NCBI GenBank assembly: GCA_946894095.1 | Contig: OX335655.1 | Location: forward strand, 4,836,001-4,900,000 | Reading direction: 5' to 3' | Source of the DNA: Incurvaria masculella | Taxonomy: Eukaryota > Arthropoda > Insecta > Lepidoptera > Incurvariidae | Length of the DNA: 64,000 nucleotides | In this document: piece after piece, positions 22,985 through 33,648 of the stretch | Numbering within the stretch: position 1 is the stretch's first letter | Layout of the letters: the number at the start of each line of letters is the position of its first letter | Made by a program: the position numbers and the translations under genes | The notes under the pieces: generated by a model | The model's database searches: none | Seen by the model: only the letters and a program-made list of their open reading frames with translations | What the model was told of the DNA's origin: nothing

Positions 22985-23245
22985 CCTTTGATCGTGGTTC
23001 GGATTCCACGTTAAATAGTAGGTACCCTTTCTTACTTACTATGTGGTGAGGTTAATCCGGGTTCGTACCATCGCATTGAATACACTATGGTCGAAACGAC
23101 AATGAAAGATTGTCCTTGTTGTCCTTCCAGATCAATATAGCTGTGCCATAAAAGGAAGGTCCTGGCATGGTACCTAGATCCCATTGGGTTAATATCGTGA
23201 CAGTAGGTGTGGATTAGTCATCAATGTCCAGTCGCATAAAAATGT
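22985..23245 (+). mobile_element. SINE body, head lost
   Basis: Starts at the GATCGTGGTTCGGATTCCAC block and runs to GTCCAGTCGCATAAAAA. It is the shared body of the 5S/tRNA SINEs with many point changes, an old copy. Confidence 0.8.
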
Positions 23246-23628
23246 ACTTGTATTTCCTGTATAGACATGATTATTTCCCACGACCGACCATACATTACAC
23301 TGAGGCCATTCCTAAACGAGGCAGTATATCTCATACGGTATGCAAAGCTTACCGATCAAACTTTTCGCAAACGCACACCTCCAGGAAATTTCCCGAGAAC
23401 AAAAACCTATGTACCCCTATAGCATATCGACGAAGCGTGGCCCATTACATTATTGGAAAAACCTGAAGAATGAGTTTTTTTTTCATAACTATGTTTAATA
23501 AAATATGACAACTATCCATCCCTTTGCAAAAGACCAAATCAATATAATTATTTAAGGTTTTGAATGGACCAAAGATATGATCAAGATATAACTCACTGAA
23601 ATATAAAAAAATATATATGTAGCTGGAC
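23246..23628. other. No gene seen
   Basis: AT-rich spacer between two SINE fragments. Confidence 0.4.
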
Positions 23629-23720
23629 ATGGATGACTAATACCGAACTGACCGTCAGATATGAGGCTAACACACCACATGGGAACTAGGTGCCATGCCC
23701 GGACCTTCCTTATATTGCTC
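23629..23720 (-). repeat. SINE tail fragment
   Basis: Reverse-strand SINE end: TGGACATGGATGACTAATAC, then CACACCACATGGGAACTAGG. Confidence 0.75.
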
Positions 23721-24138
23721 TAAAATTAGAAAGAGAGACTTTCTGACTTTCACAAACTATTTTTGTTTTCTTTTAACAAAACGTAATTTTTTTCATGTAT
23801 CTTCCTATTGTTTTTAAAGACATGTTAAGGTCGGCCCGTAGGCATCGGAAAATTTCGCCTCTCATACAAACGTACCTAGTTTACTAATAATTTGAAAACC
23901 ACTGTTCCAACTTACTTGATATATGGTATCTAATATTAGGCTACAAATATCTGTGTCTGCATGTCTTTGTTTTTTCGGTAAATGTATTCTGTGTCAAACC
24001 ACAGAGAAAATAAAATTCGTATGAAGATTATCTTTTTGCTTTAATTTCATTCGGTTTGGATTTAAAAAATAACAAACGCATGCAGACACAGATATTTGTT
24101 ACCTGATATTAGATATTAATTATGAATTGAATTGGATT
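23721..24138. other. No gene seen; short inverted repeat
   Basis: CAAATATCTGTGTCTGCATG near 23945 recurs inverted near 24078 (CATGCAGACACAGATATTTG), giving an exact 20-bp inverted pair about 115 bp apart, probably a small foldback element. Confidence 0.6.
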
Positions 24139-24547
24139 ATTTTTTTATGCGACCTGACATGGATGGCTAATACCATACAACTACCGTTATGATATTAGCC
24201 CAATACACCACATTCCCAAAGGAATTCGGTGCCATGCCAGGACCTTCCCTTTATGAGCAAGGCTACATTGAACTGAATGGAAAATACGGACAATTTTTCA
24301 TTTCCGCTTCGACCATCTTTTCATCCAATGCGATGGTACCAACCCGGGCGGGCTTTAACCCTACCACCTAGTAGGGGAAGAGGACCTACAGTTTTACATG
24401 GATTCCGAACCATGGAGCAGCTCGCATTCGTGACGAAATGCACTTATCGAACTCTGAAAGAGAAAGACAGTGGTGCAAGTTGGTATTGAACCCGGGCCTC
24501 TGGTACGCTAGGCCCGTTTCCGCGCCACTAGGCTACGAGCCGCTCAT
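24139..24547 (-). mobile_element. SINE with tRNA-derived head, full length
   Basis: Reading from 24547 leftward: head GGCTCGTAGCCTAGTGGCGC (A box), CCCGGGTTCAATACC (B box), an AAAGAGAAAGACAG-rich linker complement, then the common SINE body and a GTCGCATAAAAAA tail. Confidence 0.85.
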
Positions 24548-24940
24548 AGAGGAATAGCGGTTTGCAAATGATTAGTAAACTACGTTTGTATGGGGAGCAT
24601 TGTAGGCATGGCCGTTCTTAAGCAGCGTCATCGAATTACCATATACGTATAGAGCTTCAGCAGGGATTCATCTGAAAACCAGCTTCGCAGTTTTCTTCGA
24701 GTCAGCTGCGACTGATACCTTTTGTCACACATTTTAGATACCATACCCACGTGTAACGACGATAACACATCAATGTTTTAATGTTTTGTTTTGTTAGGTT
24801 TAATTTTAGTTTCGTTGTTCAATATTTTTCTTTATTATTAATCTTTATACTTCTGTGTCTGTCATTGTTGTGGCGAATTTTTTTTTTCCTATTCTCATTC
24901 TTATGAAGGGAGCGTTCGGGCATGGCCATAGAAATAATGA
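24548..24940. other. No gene seen
   Basis: T-rich spacer with no credible frame. Confidence 0.4.
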
Positions 24941-24942
24941 AA

Positions 24943-25110
24943 ATGAAATGAAAAAAGACTTTATTTGCAGCCATACGTTACAAAAAGGCGGAAATTAATG
25001 CCATAAGGCATTCTTTACCATTCGACCTTAGAGATGTAGGAGAGCTGCAGTAAGGCGGGCAAACAAAATAAACGTAAAACTAAATTAATTAGAGAAAATA
25101 TTAACTAACC
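24943..25110 (-). repeat. LINE 3' end
   Basis: On the minus strand it contains GAATGCCTTATGGCATTAAT and ends GCAAATAAAGTC followed by TTTTTTCATTTCATTTTCA. This is the 3'UTR and tail form typical of CR1-like LINEs in moths; no coding part remains. Confidence 0.6.
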
Positions 25111-25198
25111 TAAAAATATGAATTTATATATTTAAATTAATTACATACGAATACGTACATACACTTAAACATATTAATAGACATAATAATAGGATGTA

Positions 25199-25563
25199 CA
25201 CTGAGAAAAAAGTAGGCTGACAAAGTGACAAAAATCACGTTGTCAGAAAAAAATTGTTGAAGCATCAAAATAAGTTGTTACTATAACGAATCGAGCTTAT
25301 TTCTTAGGACAGCTTTTATTTTGTCAATTGCACTTTGTCAAATAAAGTCGTATTTGTTGCTGTAACAACTTTGGTCACTGTTTGTTAGTGTAACAAAGTG
25401 GAAGTTGCGAGCGCAACAATGTCTAGTATGTTTTGCTAGAATTACTTTGTTAAATTGTATATATGGTCGACAAAATAAAGGTTGTCGTTGCAACCAATTC
25501 ACTATGACGGCTCTCCAGGGTTAAAGTTTCTTTTTTTGGACCAACAATATTTTTTTCTCAGTG
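25199..25563. mobile_element. MITE with CACTGAGAAAAAA ends
   Basis: The ends CACTGAGAAAAAA (25199) and its inverse TTTTTTCTCAGTG (ending 25563) are flanked by TA on both sides (25197-25198 and 25564-25565). 365 bp, no frame. The interior has repeated TTGTTACTATAACG-like and CAACAA motifs. Confidence 0.75.
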
Positions 25564-25565
25564 TA

Positions 25566-25960
25566 CTGCGCGCGCATGCCAGGTTTATGGGCAGGGTACC
25601 TTCGGGAATCCGGTGCAGTTGTTAATTAATACTCGTTTGTGGTGTGCATCTTGTGCGATAACATTTGAGCGGGCCACTATTGTAGAGAGTGTACATCCCC
25701 ATATCGGTTCGTAGGGTCTATTTATTGGGGAGATGGATGGAAGAGCATGAATAATAATTTTCGTTTATCCCTCTCGAATCGCTTAGGCTGAGTGATATTC
25801 AGACGAATTGTGGCTTACTCGGCGGGTCAATTGGATTCAGTTTGTTAGATATCGAATTTTAGACTATTTTATCGAGTAGCTTTTTTGATGGCCTGACAAA
25901 CTAAATAATGTATACTTGGCTTAGTACCAGTTGAAATACAGCTCGCCATCCCGAACGGTT
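25566..25960. other. No gene seen
   Basis: Nothing recognised in this spacer. Confidence 0.4.
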
Positions 25961-25961
25961 T

Positions 25962-26276
25962 TTAGGGTTCTGTACCAAAAGGGTGCTAAGCGGAACCGTA
26001 TTACTAAACCTCCGCTGTCCGTCCGGCCATCCGCCCGTCCGTCCGTCCGTCCGTCCGTCTGTCTGTCACCGGGCTGTATCTCCTGATCCGTAAAAGGTAG
26101 ACAGCTAAAATTTTCACAAAGTGTGTATTGTGTGTATACAAAAAATAGCGAAAAAAAACACAAATAAAAAATAAAGGTGGCCACCATACAAGAAACGTGA
26201 TTTCTTTGGGTCAAATCTTGTATAATGGTGAGGAACCCTTCGTGTGCGAGTCCGACTCGCACTAGGCCGGTTTTTT
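25962..26276 (-). repeat. Family A dispersed repeat, full length
   Basis: Reverse-strand copy from TTAGGGTTC through a GTCCGTCCGTCC run and GCGAGTCCGACTCGCACTAGG to CCGGTTTTTT, a palindrome-containing terminus (GCGAGTCNGACTCGC). Confidence 0.85.
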
Positions 26277-26760
26277 AGTACGGTGGGTATTCGGAACATA
26301 ATAAGGTGGGTATTCGGAAAGGAAAAATAATAAGAACGGTGGGTTTTCTCGCTCAACTCCCCATACAAACGTGGAAGGAAGGTCTTGCGCGTATTTCTTG
26401 ACGGAGATCCAAAATTATACTCAAAATAGTTTATTTTATCGAACTAGATGCTGGATGACCATTGTCGTTGTAATATTGTGTTTGGTTTTTAAGTTATAAG
26501 GTCCAGAAAATAAGTTTGGACATAGAATACTCAACGATAAAACAAAAATATCAGGCCTGGCTAGTTTGGTTTTTGTTAAATATTTGTCTATAGCGTTCCT
26601 GATTTACTTTTAGCTATAAGTCGGTTTATAATTTATATATATTTTTTTGTAAATCTAACCAAATCAAACACTACGCGCATAGTCTGCTATGTGGACAGCT
26701 TGTGGCCTCCCCATCAAGGATAATGTCTTTCTCTTTGAAAAAAGAAGCTCCAAAGAGGCA
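26277..26760 (+). repeat. Family B copy, diverged
   Basis: Runs from GGTGGGTTTTCTCGCTCAAC through TGGATGACCATTG and ACTTTTAGCTATAAGTCG to GTGGACAGCTTGTGGCCTC. The short GGTGGGTATTCGGAA motif is duplicated just before it. The far terminus is missing. Confidence 0.75.
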
Positions 26761-26794
26761 ATAGCACGATTTTGTCTCGAATCTGCGGGTAGGT

Positions 26795-27247
26795 TAGCCT
26801 CAACTCCCCTACAAACGTGGAAAGAAGATCATGCGCACATTTCTTGTAAGAGACTTAAAACATCTTTATTTGATCAAACTAGATGTCTGATGACCATTGC
26901 CATTGTAAAATCGTGTTTGGTTCCTAAGTTATAAGGTCCGAAAGTTAGAATTTTTCGCGCGTTTTATACAATAACTTTAGAGGTGGATTAATCAATGATA
27001 AAATGAAAACATCTTAAAAACATTAGTAATACGACCTAGCTTCTTTTATGAAGATTAGTAATAAATTTGGTTTTTATTTGATTTTTGACTACAGCAGTCG
27101 TGATTTACTTTTAGCTATAAGTCGTTTTGTAATTAAAATTTTCGCAAATCTTACCAAATCAAAGATTATGCGCATTGTCTGCTTTGTGGACATGTTGCAT
27201 CCTCTTCATCACGGAGCCTGTCTCTTTTCTTTGAAACAGCTGCTAGC
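26795..27247 (+). repeat. Family B copy, diverged
   Basis: Second copy in the same orientation: CCTCAACTCCCCTACAAACG, GATGTCTGATGACCATTGCC, TTCGCGCGTTTTATACAATA, ATCACGGAGCCTGTC. It stops before the family's far end. Confidence 0.8.
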
Positions 27248-27555
27248 TAATCGGAAACGTAATGTACTTTTACAGGTTGACAAGATCTTGTCACCGAGAC
27301 GCGTGATATCGTACACAAAGTAAAAGTGAGCTTGTCTGTTTTGAATGTTATTTTATAGCTGCTATGTAGGATTGGGATAAGAGTTTACGAATCCGAAAGT
27401 TCTAGAAGGATTTACGCCTAACTTTCAGAGTATGATAAGAGCTGCTCTCAACACAGGCGGATCCAGCAAAGTAATCCTGTACATAAAGTGTTAACACTCT
27501 GCTGAAATAACTGATTTACAATGTAATAAAAAATGGACCAGTTTGGTTTTTGACA
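27248..27555. other. No gene seen
   Basis: Short spacer between two family B copies. Confidence 0.35.
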
Positions 27556-27843
27556 CCTAAGGTCAACCTCCCTCTCCCCTCATCTCCCCATACAAACGGG
27601 GAAAGAAGATCACGCCCATATTTCTTGTCAAAGATCCCAAATTTTGCTCAAAATAGCTTTATTTGATAGAACTAGCGATGTCTGATGACCGTTGGAATTG
27701 TAAAATGTGTTTGGTTTCTAAGTTATAAGGTCCGAAAGTTCGAATTTTTCGCGCGTTTTATACAATAACTTTGGAGATGGATTACGCAATGATAATGTAA
27801 GAATATCTTAAAAAGATTAGTCATCAGACATAGCTTATTTTTA
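27556..27843 (+). repeat. Family B copy, truncated
   Basis: Third copy in a row in the same orientation: CTCATCTCCCCATACAAACG through TAGTCATCAGACATAGCTTA, then abrupt loss of similarity. Confidence 0.8.
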
Positions 27844-28048
27844 CCCCACACACATATAACCACATATCATGTAAATCGTACAAGTGGTTTTCAAATTATC
27901 AGTGAACATTAAATATGCATTCAAAAGTGTTAACTTCTGAGACATTAATCACTTATATTGTAAGTTGTTGTTCGTAAACAATGGATCCTATTTAGTATCT
28001 TAGAAAAAGGCGTTAAAAAATAAGCCTCTCGTATGGGAATGGAAAACA

Positions 28049-28345
28049 ACCGGCCAAGTGCGAGTCCGACTCGCACACGAAGGGTTCCGTACCATCGTAC
28101 AAGATTAAACACAAAAAATCACGTGTTTTGTATGGGGACCCCTTTTAATTTTTATTATTTTTAAATTTTACCTATTTGTTGTTTAGCGGCAAAATAAATA
28201 CACACTCTTTAAAAAAATCAGCTTCCTAGCTATTACGGTTCATGAGATACAGCCCTGTGACAGACGGACGGACGGATGGACGGACGGACAGCGGATGCTT
28301 AGTAATAGGGTTCCGTTGGCACCCTTTGGGTACGGAACCCTAAAA
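28049..28345 (+). repeat. Family A dispersed repeat, full length
   Basis: From AACCGGCCAAGTGCGAGTCC to GGTACGGAACCCTAAA. Internal GGGTTCCGTACC near 28083 is the inverse of the terminal GGTACGGAACCC, so the repeat can fold on itself. Confidence 0.9.
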
Positions 28346-28900
28346 TAAAGTTGGTTATGCAATAGTATTTCATATTTTAAAATTAATCCTTTTCCTACCT
28401 TCGTTGTTTCATTGGAGTATACATTTAACGCCTCCAATCGATTTTACAATGACTTGCTTTTTCGGCATACGACATTGCGACTACCATCGCTTTTGCACAT
28501 TCAATTAAGTTAATTAAAGACGCTAGTCTATTTTATTCAAATTAATTTCACGCAACCATTGTAAAAAGGCCTCGTGCCAAGCGATCGCCATCCAAGAAAC
28601 ATAATTAAAACTGTGTATTCCCAATTAATTTTAAGAAATCTGTTTATTGAATAAATTGGATAGCTACGATATAATGTTTTATCATCGCAAATATTTTATC
28701 AATTTAAAACCGTTATGACGTGAATTATTTCTAAGGCGATGGCGATAGAAAAAACATGCCCACTAGACAAAAATTATGAACAATATCTTTTTTACAAAAT
28801 ATTCAAATTGAATTGAGCGGACAGACTATAGAATATTTAATGGTATGCAAACATTTAACGATTTTTTTTTATTACAATGTGAATGATTTAATGTACATAC
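28346..28900. other. No gene seen
   Basis: AT-rich spacer ending in a TACA microsatellite at 28895-28912. Confidence 0.4.
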
Positions 28901-28912
28901 ATACATACATAC

Positions 28913-29215
28913 GAGTCGCTCTCCCGGAGGGGTAGTCAGAGATTATAGAGCGCCATACAGTACGATCACAGAACTTCTCTTTCGCTTCGTCTACAGACAT
29001 ACATCTTTTCACACAAGCTTTACGATTACGGGTGCTACGTACCAGACGTTTGCGAAGAATTACATCGGTTTGGTCGTGTTACGTTCTTCTAGGCCGCTCG
29101 GGCACGACACTTCCGCTCACTTCTGCTCTGTAAATTTGTTTCGTCATTTTTTCGTCCATGTGTCCAAACCATCTTAGCACTCCTTTCTCGATTCTAGTCA
29201 CATCATTGTACTGGA
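28913..29215 (-). pseudogene. LINE ORF2 C-terminal relic (RFGH type)
   Basis: The minus strand reads ERGVLRWFGHMDEKMTKQIY then RAEVSGSVVPERPRRT, the well-known motif at the C-terminus of several non-LTR retrotransposon ORF2 proteins. Frame and similarity fade downstream. Confidence 0.75.
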
Positions 29216-29249
29216 CATATAATACGTAGGTACATAATATCTGTACCGG

Positions 29250-29350
29250 GCGGGCGCCAGTAGAGGAACGGGACCTACAATTTTACATGGATTCCCAACC
29301 TTAAAACAGCACTTATCCAATTCAGAAAGGGAAAGATAGAAATAACTGGC
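29250..29350 (-). repeat. SINE fragment
   Basis: GGGCGGGCGCCAGTAGAGGA, ACCTACAATTTTACATGG and a CAGAAAGGGAAAGA linker mark the middle of a reverse-strand tRNA-headed SINE. Confidence 0.65.
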
Positions 29351-29354
29351 AAGA

Positions 29355-29530
29355 AACGCCGCTGGTTTTTTTTTTCAACGTCCATTTAGTCTATGTTTAA
29401 AAAAATATTTAGAATCACAGGTAAAAACACTAAATTAATATGAATTGACGAGAATCGACAATTCATGTCATATGCAACAGTTCATGACAAATATTAGTTT
29501 ATTAGTAAAGACCATGCCCGCCATCCAACA
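29355..29530 (-). repeat. Family G repeat fragment
   Basis: CAACGTCCATTTAGTCTATG, GAATCACAGGTAAAAACAC and ATGCCCGCCATCCAACATGT are the reverse of blocks in the plus-strand copies at 30310-30590 and 31725-31963. Confidence 0.7.
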
Positions 29531-29668
29531 TGTTACCTTCCTCTTACTTTATTATTAAGGCTGCTCTCAAACCATTATACTCTTAATTTTCTGTAGTTCG
29601 TAGCATTTAAAGGGATATGTAACTATGTGATCAGCTCACTGTAGTAGTTTATGGTAAAACATTTAGTA

Positions 29669-30218
29669 TTAAGGTGGCCCAACCCGGCGGCCTCAACTCA
29701 TTTGCGGGCACGGTACAAAACCGTGCTGTTGCGCTCTGGGACCTTCTCTGTTTCTAAGAATAAGACATGCTCCGTGATGAGGAAGATGCAACCTGTCCAC
29801 AAAAAAAACGATGTGCATAGTGTATGATTTGGTAAGATTTACAAAAAAATTAATTTCAAAACGACTTATAGCTAAAAGTAAACCACGACCGCTGTAGTCA
29901 AAAATCTAATAAAAACCAAATAGATTCTAAATCTTGCTTAAATAAGCTATGTCTGATGACTAATCTTTTTAAGATATTCTTACTTTATCATTGCGCAATC
30001 CACCTCCAAAGTTATTGTATAAAACGCGCGAAAAATCCGAACTTTCGGACGTTATAACTTGGAAACCAAACACAATTTTACAATGCCAATGGTCATCAGA
30101 CATCTAGTTCAATCAAATAAAGCTATTTTGAGCAAAATTTTGGATCTCTGACAAGAAATATAGGCGTGATCTTCTTTCCCCTTTTGTATGGGGAGATGAG
30201 CGGGTTGGGCCACCTTAA
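29669..30218 (-). mobile_element. Family B element, complete, TTAA-flanked
   Basis: 550 bp bounded by TTAA on both sides. The ends are inverted: GGTGGCCCAACCCG inside the left TTAA and CGGGTTGGGCCACC inside the right. It has no transposase frame. The internal blocks are the same as in the copies at 43392 and 45235. A TTAA target is typical of piggyBac-type transposition, but the ends lack the usual CCC start, so the class is open. Confidence 0.85.
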
Positions 30219-30299
30219 AAGCTAATGTACACGTGTTTCACAGTGTTTTGTTGCCACTGACTTTAAGGTCCTTGCTTACGGTGACGCTTGGTTCGGGTT

Positions 30300-30600
30300 A
30301 TCTCTTACCCTAAAATATGGTCGAGAGAGGCGATGGCTGTGCCCGGCGTGATGCTCGTGAACGGGTGCTGTATGTGGGGACTGGCCTGCTCTAATTGCAC
30401 ATTAAACACGTTAGTTGGTGGGGATAGTCTTTGTAAGAAAAAAACTCATATTTGTCACGAACTGTTGCAAACGGCATGAATCGTTGGCTTTCGTGAATTA
30501 TTTTTAATTTAGTGTCTTACCTGTGTTTTTTTAACAATTCGACCAACGCTTTTGTAAATTTAGACTAAGTGGACTATGAAAAAAAAAGTTTCTTGCTAGT
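30300..30600 (+). repeat. Family G repeat
   Basis: GAGAGGCGATGGCTGTGCCC, CGTGATGCTCGTGAACGGGT, GTGGGGACTGG, then TAGACTAAGTGGAC. Matches 31725-31963 over about 250 bp with many changes. Confidence 0.75.
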
Positions 30601-30699
30601 TCATCTTAGCTGTGTTTTGTTTTGCTGGACTGGATAATGTTAAAATATGAAAAATTCGAGTACAGTATTATGAATAAACAATTCAATACAACACGAACG

Positions 30700-30765
30700 T
30701 CCGGGAATTTTAACCCTGGGATGGAAGGCAAGTCCATCCGTCCCTGAGCCACTCGCTTTTATAAT
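30700..30765 (-). repeat. tRNA-derived SINE head relic
   Basis: The minus strand shows AGTGGCTCAGGGACGGATGG (A-box region) and AGGGTTAAAATTCCCGG (B box). The body is absent. Confidence 0.5.
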
Positions 30766-31425
30766 AAAAAAAAAATATTTTCACCAAAATATTACAGCTA
30801 AGTCAATAATGCAATAAACTTTCTCATAAAAAAATGTATACCCCCTCTAAGAGAATCGGTTTTAGATTTACTCTTTTCCTCGTCTCGAGAGATATCGAAA
30901 CTTTTTAAGAGAGAAATTCTTCTCCTTCTTTATATTCAGTAAAGCCTGAAATGGCACTTAGCCTACTTTACCTGAAAGTTACTCCCTGAGAGATCGGGCG
31001 CTATTATATTATATTCGCATTACGCTGATCTCATCAAAGATCACTGAAGTTTTTTCTTCGCTTATTAGTGAAGAGGTTCAGTTACATTTTTATAAATTGG
31101 TGAAGAATAAAAAACATTTTTATATGTTACTAAAATAAAATATTGAATGTGTGTTTAGTTTTATTACTGATTGAAAGATTCCGAGAGCGAACTAGTGGCA
31201 ACAGAAGTATAGTGCACTGAATTTTGACAGTAGTTAAAAAGACATCGGGGACGTGGAAATGGCGCCTCCTGATGCTCTGTCGCGATTTAGTGGATAGAGT
31301 ATGGCCTAAGGTGAAAAAGCTTTACCGCCTTATCTAGATTTTGGTATTCCTTTTAAAACGTCAGACTTTATATATCATTAACGAATATTTAGAAGGAATA
31401 TACCTACGTTATTAATTTTCAAGGT
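30766..31425. other. No gene seen
   Basis: AT-rich, with no credible frame or repeat. Confidence 0.4.
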
Positions 31426-31429
31426 ACAT

Positions 31430-31710
31430 TTATTTAGACGTGTATCCCTCTAAGCATGTTGTTTTCAGACTCGTATCCTTCTGAACTTGTTGTTTTTAAA
31501 AGTGTTATGTACAAACTTAATAAATTATGTTGTTGTAAAAACAACAAGTACAAATCCAAGCATCTTGTTTTTAGACGCGTAGCCCTCTAAGCTTCTTGTT
31601 TTTAGAAATGTAGCCCTCTAAGCTTCTTTTTTTGGATGTGTATCCCCTCTGAGCTTGTTGTTTTGAAACGTGTATCTCTCCAAGCTTATTGTTTTTAGTC
31701 GTGCATTATT
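31430..31710. repeat. Irregular minisatellite, unit about 33 bp
   Basis: Seven or so diverged copies of a unit like CGTGTATCCCTCTAAGCTTG plus TTGTTTTTAGA, with one AT-rich interruption near 31500-31560. Confidence 0.75.
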
Positions 31711-31724
31711 TTTTATTAAAAGCC

Positions 31725-31963
31725 TATATAAGAGGCGATGGCTATGCCTGGCGTGATGCTCCTGAACGGGTGCTGTTTGTGGGGACTGGCGTGCTCCAAT
31801 TAGCAACATGTTGGATGGCGGGCATGGTCTTCACATATAAACTGATATTTGCCATGAACTGTTGCATATGACATGAATCGTTGATTCTCGTCAATTCATA
31901 TTAATTTAGCGTTTTTATCTGTGATTCTAAATACTTTTCTAAACTAGACTAAGTGGACGTTAA
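31725..31963 (+). repeat. Family G repeat
   Basis: GAGGCGATGGCTATGCCTGG through CTAGACTAAGTGGACGTT. Its end is contiguous with the long-armed foldback element that starts at 31964. Confidence 0.75.
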
Positions 31964-32752
31964 AATTATTTAAAAATATAAAAAACCCGACAGCGTAAAA
32001 AATTGTAACTTAAAATTGACTTAGTAAAGGAACTGAAAAGATAGAAACAAGTTGAAAAATTAAATATTTGTTGTGTTTGAATGATCATGGTTGACAGTGT
32101 TTACAAACGCAGTCGGAGGCATCAAATAGCCCCAGTACGTTCCATAGTAAATGACTAGCGATTTTATGGATTATTTCGGTGGAGCAAGAAAATACGTGGT
32201 GGGGGAAGTTCCAATATCCTATCTTTCATTTTTATGTATAAAGTGGGTTTTTTTCTCGTTCTCGGTGTCACCAATCATCATGAAATTTACATAGGTACAC
32301 TTTCAATGAATTTAATAACAAAAAAATATAAATCATAGTTAATGTATTTGATGCACAATATGAATTATATAATGATATATTATATATTTCCCAATACATT
32401 CCATTATTAATGACTAGCGATTTCTTAGTGATATGGGTATAGCAAACATATACTTATTGAGACAAATTATAATCTCCTAACTGTCATATAATAAATACGA
32501 AAGTAAGTTTGTCTGTTTCGCGAACTCAACCGACCATCGTGAAATTTGCATAGGCACACCATTAAAAATATAAATCGTAGTTAATGTATCTTATGCCTCC
32601 GACTGCGTTTGTAAACACTGTCAACCATGATCATTCAAACACAACAAATATTTAATTTTTCAACTTGTTTCTATCTTTTCAGTTCCTTTACTAAGTCAAT
32701 TTTAAGTTACAATTTTTTACGCTGTCGGGTTTTTTATATTTTTAAATAATTT
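31964..32752. mobile_element. Foldback element with about 160-bp inverted arms
   Basis: The left arm 31964-32122 and right arm 32593-32752 are almost exact inverted copies (both carry AAAAACCCGACAGCG, GACTTAGTAAAGGAACTG and AACGCAGTCGGAGGCAT or their inverse). The 470-bp centre is itself a diverged direct duplication: ATGACTAGCGATTT, GTGAAATTTGCATAGGCACA-like and ATAAATC(A/G)TAGTTAATGTAT occur in the same order at about 32130-32350 and 32390-32592. No coding frame and no convincing target duplication. Confidence 0.88.
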
Positions 32753-32847
32753 GTTTTATTTTAATTATTTTTAGTTTTCGTAGAGCATGCATTTATCATT
32801 TAAATATCTGCACGTTAATAAATTCCAACGAAAGTAAGGTTAGGTAT

Positions 32848-33205
32848 TATTATGGAACCTGACATGGATGGCTAATGTAACACAACTACCGTCACGGTAT
32901 AAGCCTAATTCAACAAATTCCAGAAGGAATTAGGTGACAGGCCAGGACCTTCCTTTACACAGAATCACGGCTGCACACGGATACCATGGGTGGAAAATAC
33001 AGACAACGATCTATTGCCACTTCGTCCATAGTTTTTCCTAATGCGGTGATACGAACCCAGGCGGGCTTAACCCTGTCACCTAGTAGGGTAAGGTGACCTG
33101 CAGTTTTACATGGGTTCCGAACCATGAACCACTCGCAAGATAAAGTGGTGTATAACAGATGCGAGGATTTTAACCCATAACCTCTTGCATGAAAGGCATT
33201 ATTTT
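32848..33205 (-). mobile_element. SINE, diverged tRNA-headed copy
   Basis: Tail-first on the plus strand: ACCTGACATGGATGGCTAAT, CCAGGACCTTCC, CACCTAGTAGGGTAAGG, ACATGGGTTCCGAACCATG. The head is degraded but a GATTTTAACCCATAACCTC B-box-like block remains. Confidence 0.75.
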
Positions 33206-33337
33206 AGTCCCTACTCCCTATTAAAACAAAACTACATTTTCTAAAAGTTTCTTCATGTTATCTTTAAGGTTTTAATGAAGTCATCAGTTCATAGAATGAG
33301 ATTCCCTCATTCAACGAATTTTGATCATATGCCGATA

Positions 33338-33555
33338 TATACAAGGTTTTAGTGGAGGTATGGTCCAAACGTTAACGTATTCCTTGGCATATTTGAAACA
33401 AAAAGGATATACATTTTATTTTTAGGTATTTGAAATGTATGGGGAGGATCTTTTTCAAGTCGTACAACAAAATATCTTCTACCTTTTTAGCTCCAAATAT
33501 GCCGAGGAATACGTGGTTAGCGTTTGGACCATATCTCCGTTTTCACCCTATACAT
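33338..33555. repeat. Hairpin repeat with about 70-bp arms
   Basis: Left arm 33338-33405 (TATGGTCCAAACGTTAACG, CCTTGGCATATTTG) and right arm 33483-33555 (CAAATATGCCGAGG, GCGTTTGGACCATA) are inverted copies at roughly 80 percent identity. Probably an old foldback MITE. Confidence 0.75.
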
Positions 33556-33648
33556 GGTTTTTTTAGAATCTCCCTCTCATCATCGTTGATTACAGTTACA
33601 CTAAATTTATAAGCGAACAGTTCAACACTCAAATCCTGTGGTTATATA

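Noticed and set aside
24480..24547. tRNA gene
   Set aside because: A and B boxes are present but the sequence does not close into a clover leaf and continues into a SINE.
29669..30218. Firm assignment of family B to piggyBac
   Set aside because: The TTAA duplication fits, but the ends start GGTGGCCC rather than the usual CCC, and no transposase was seen.
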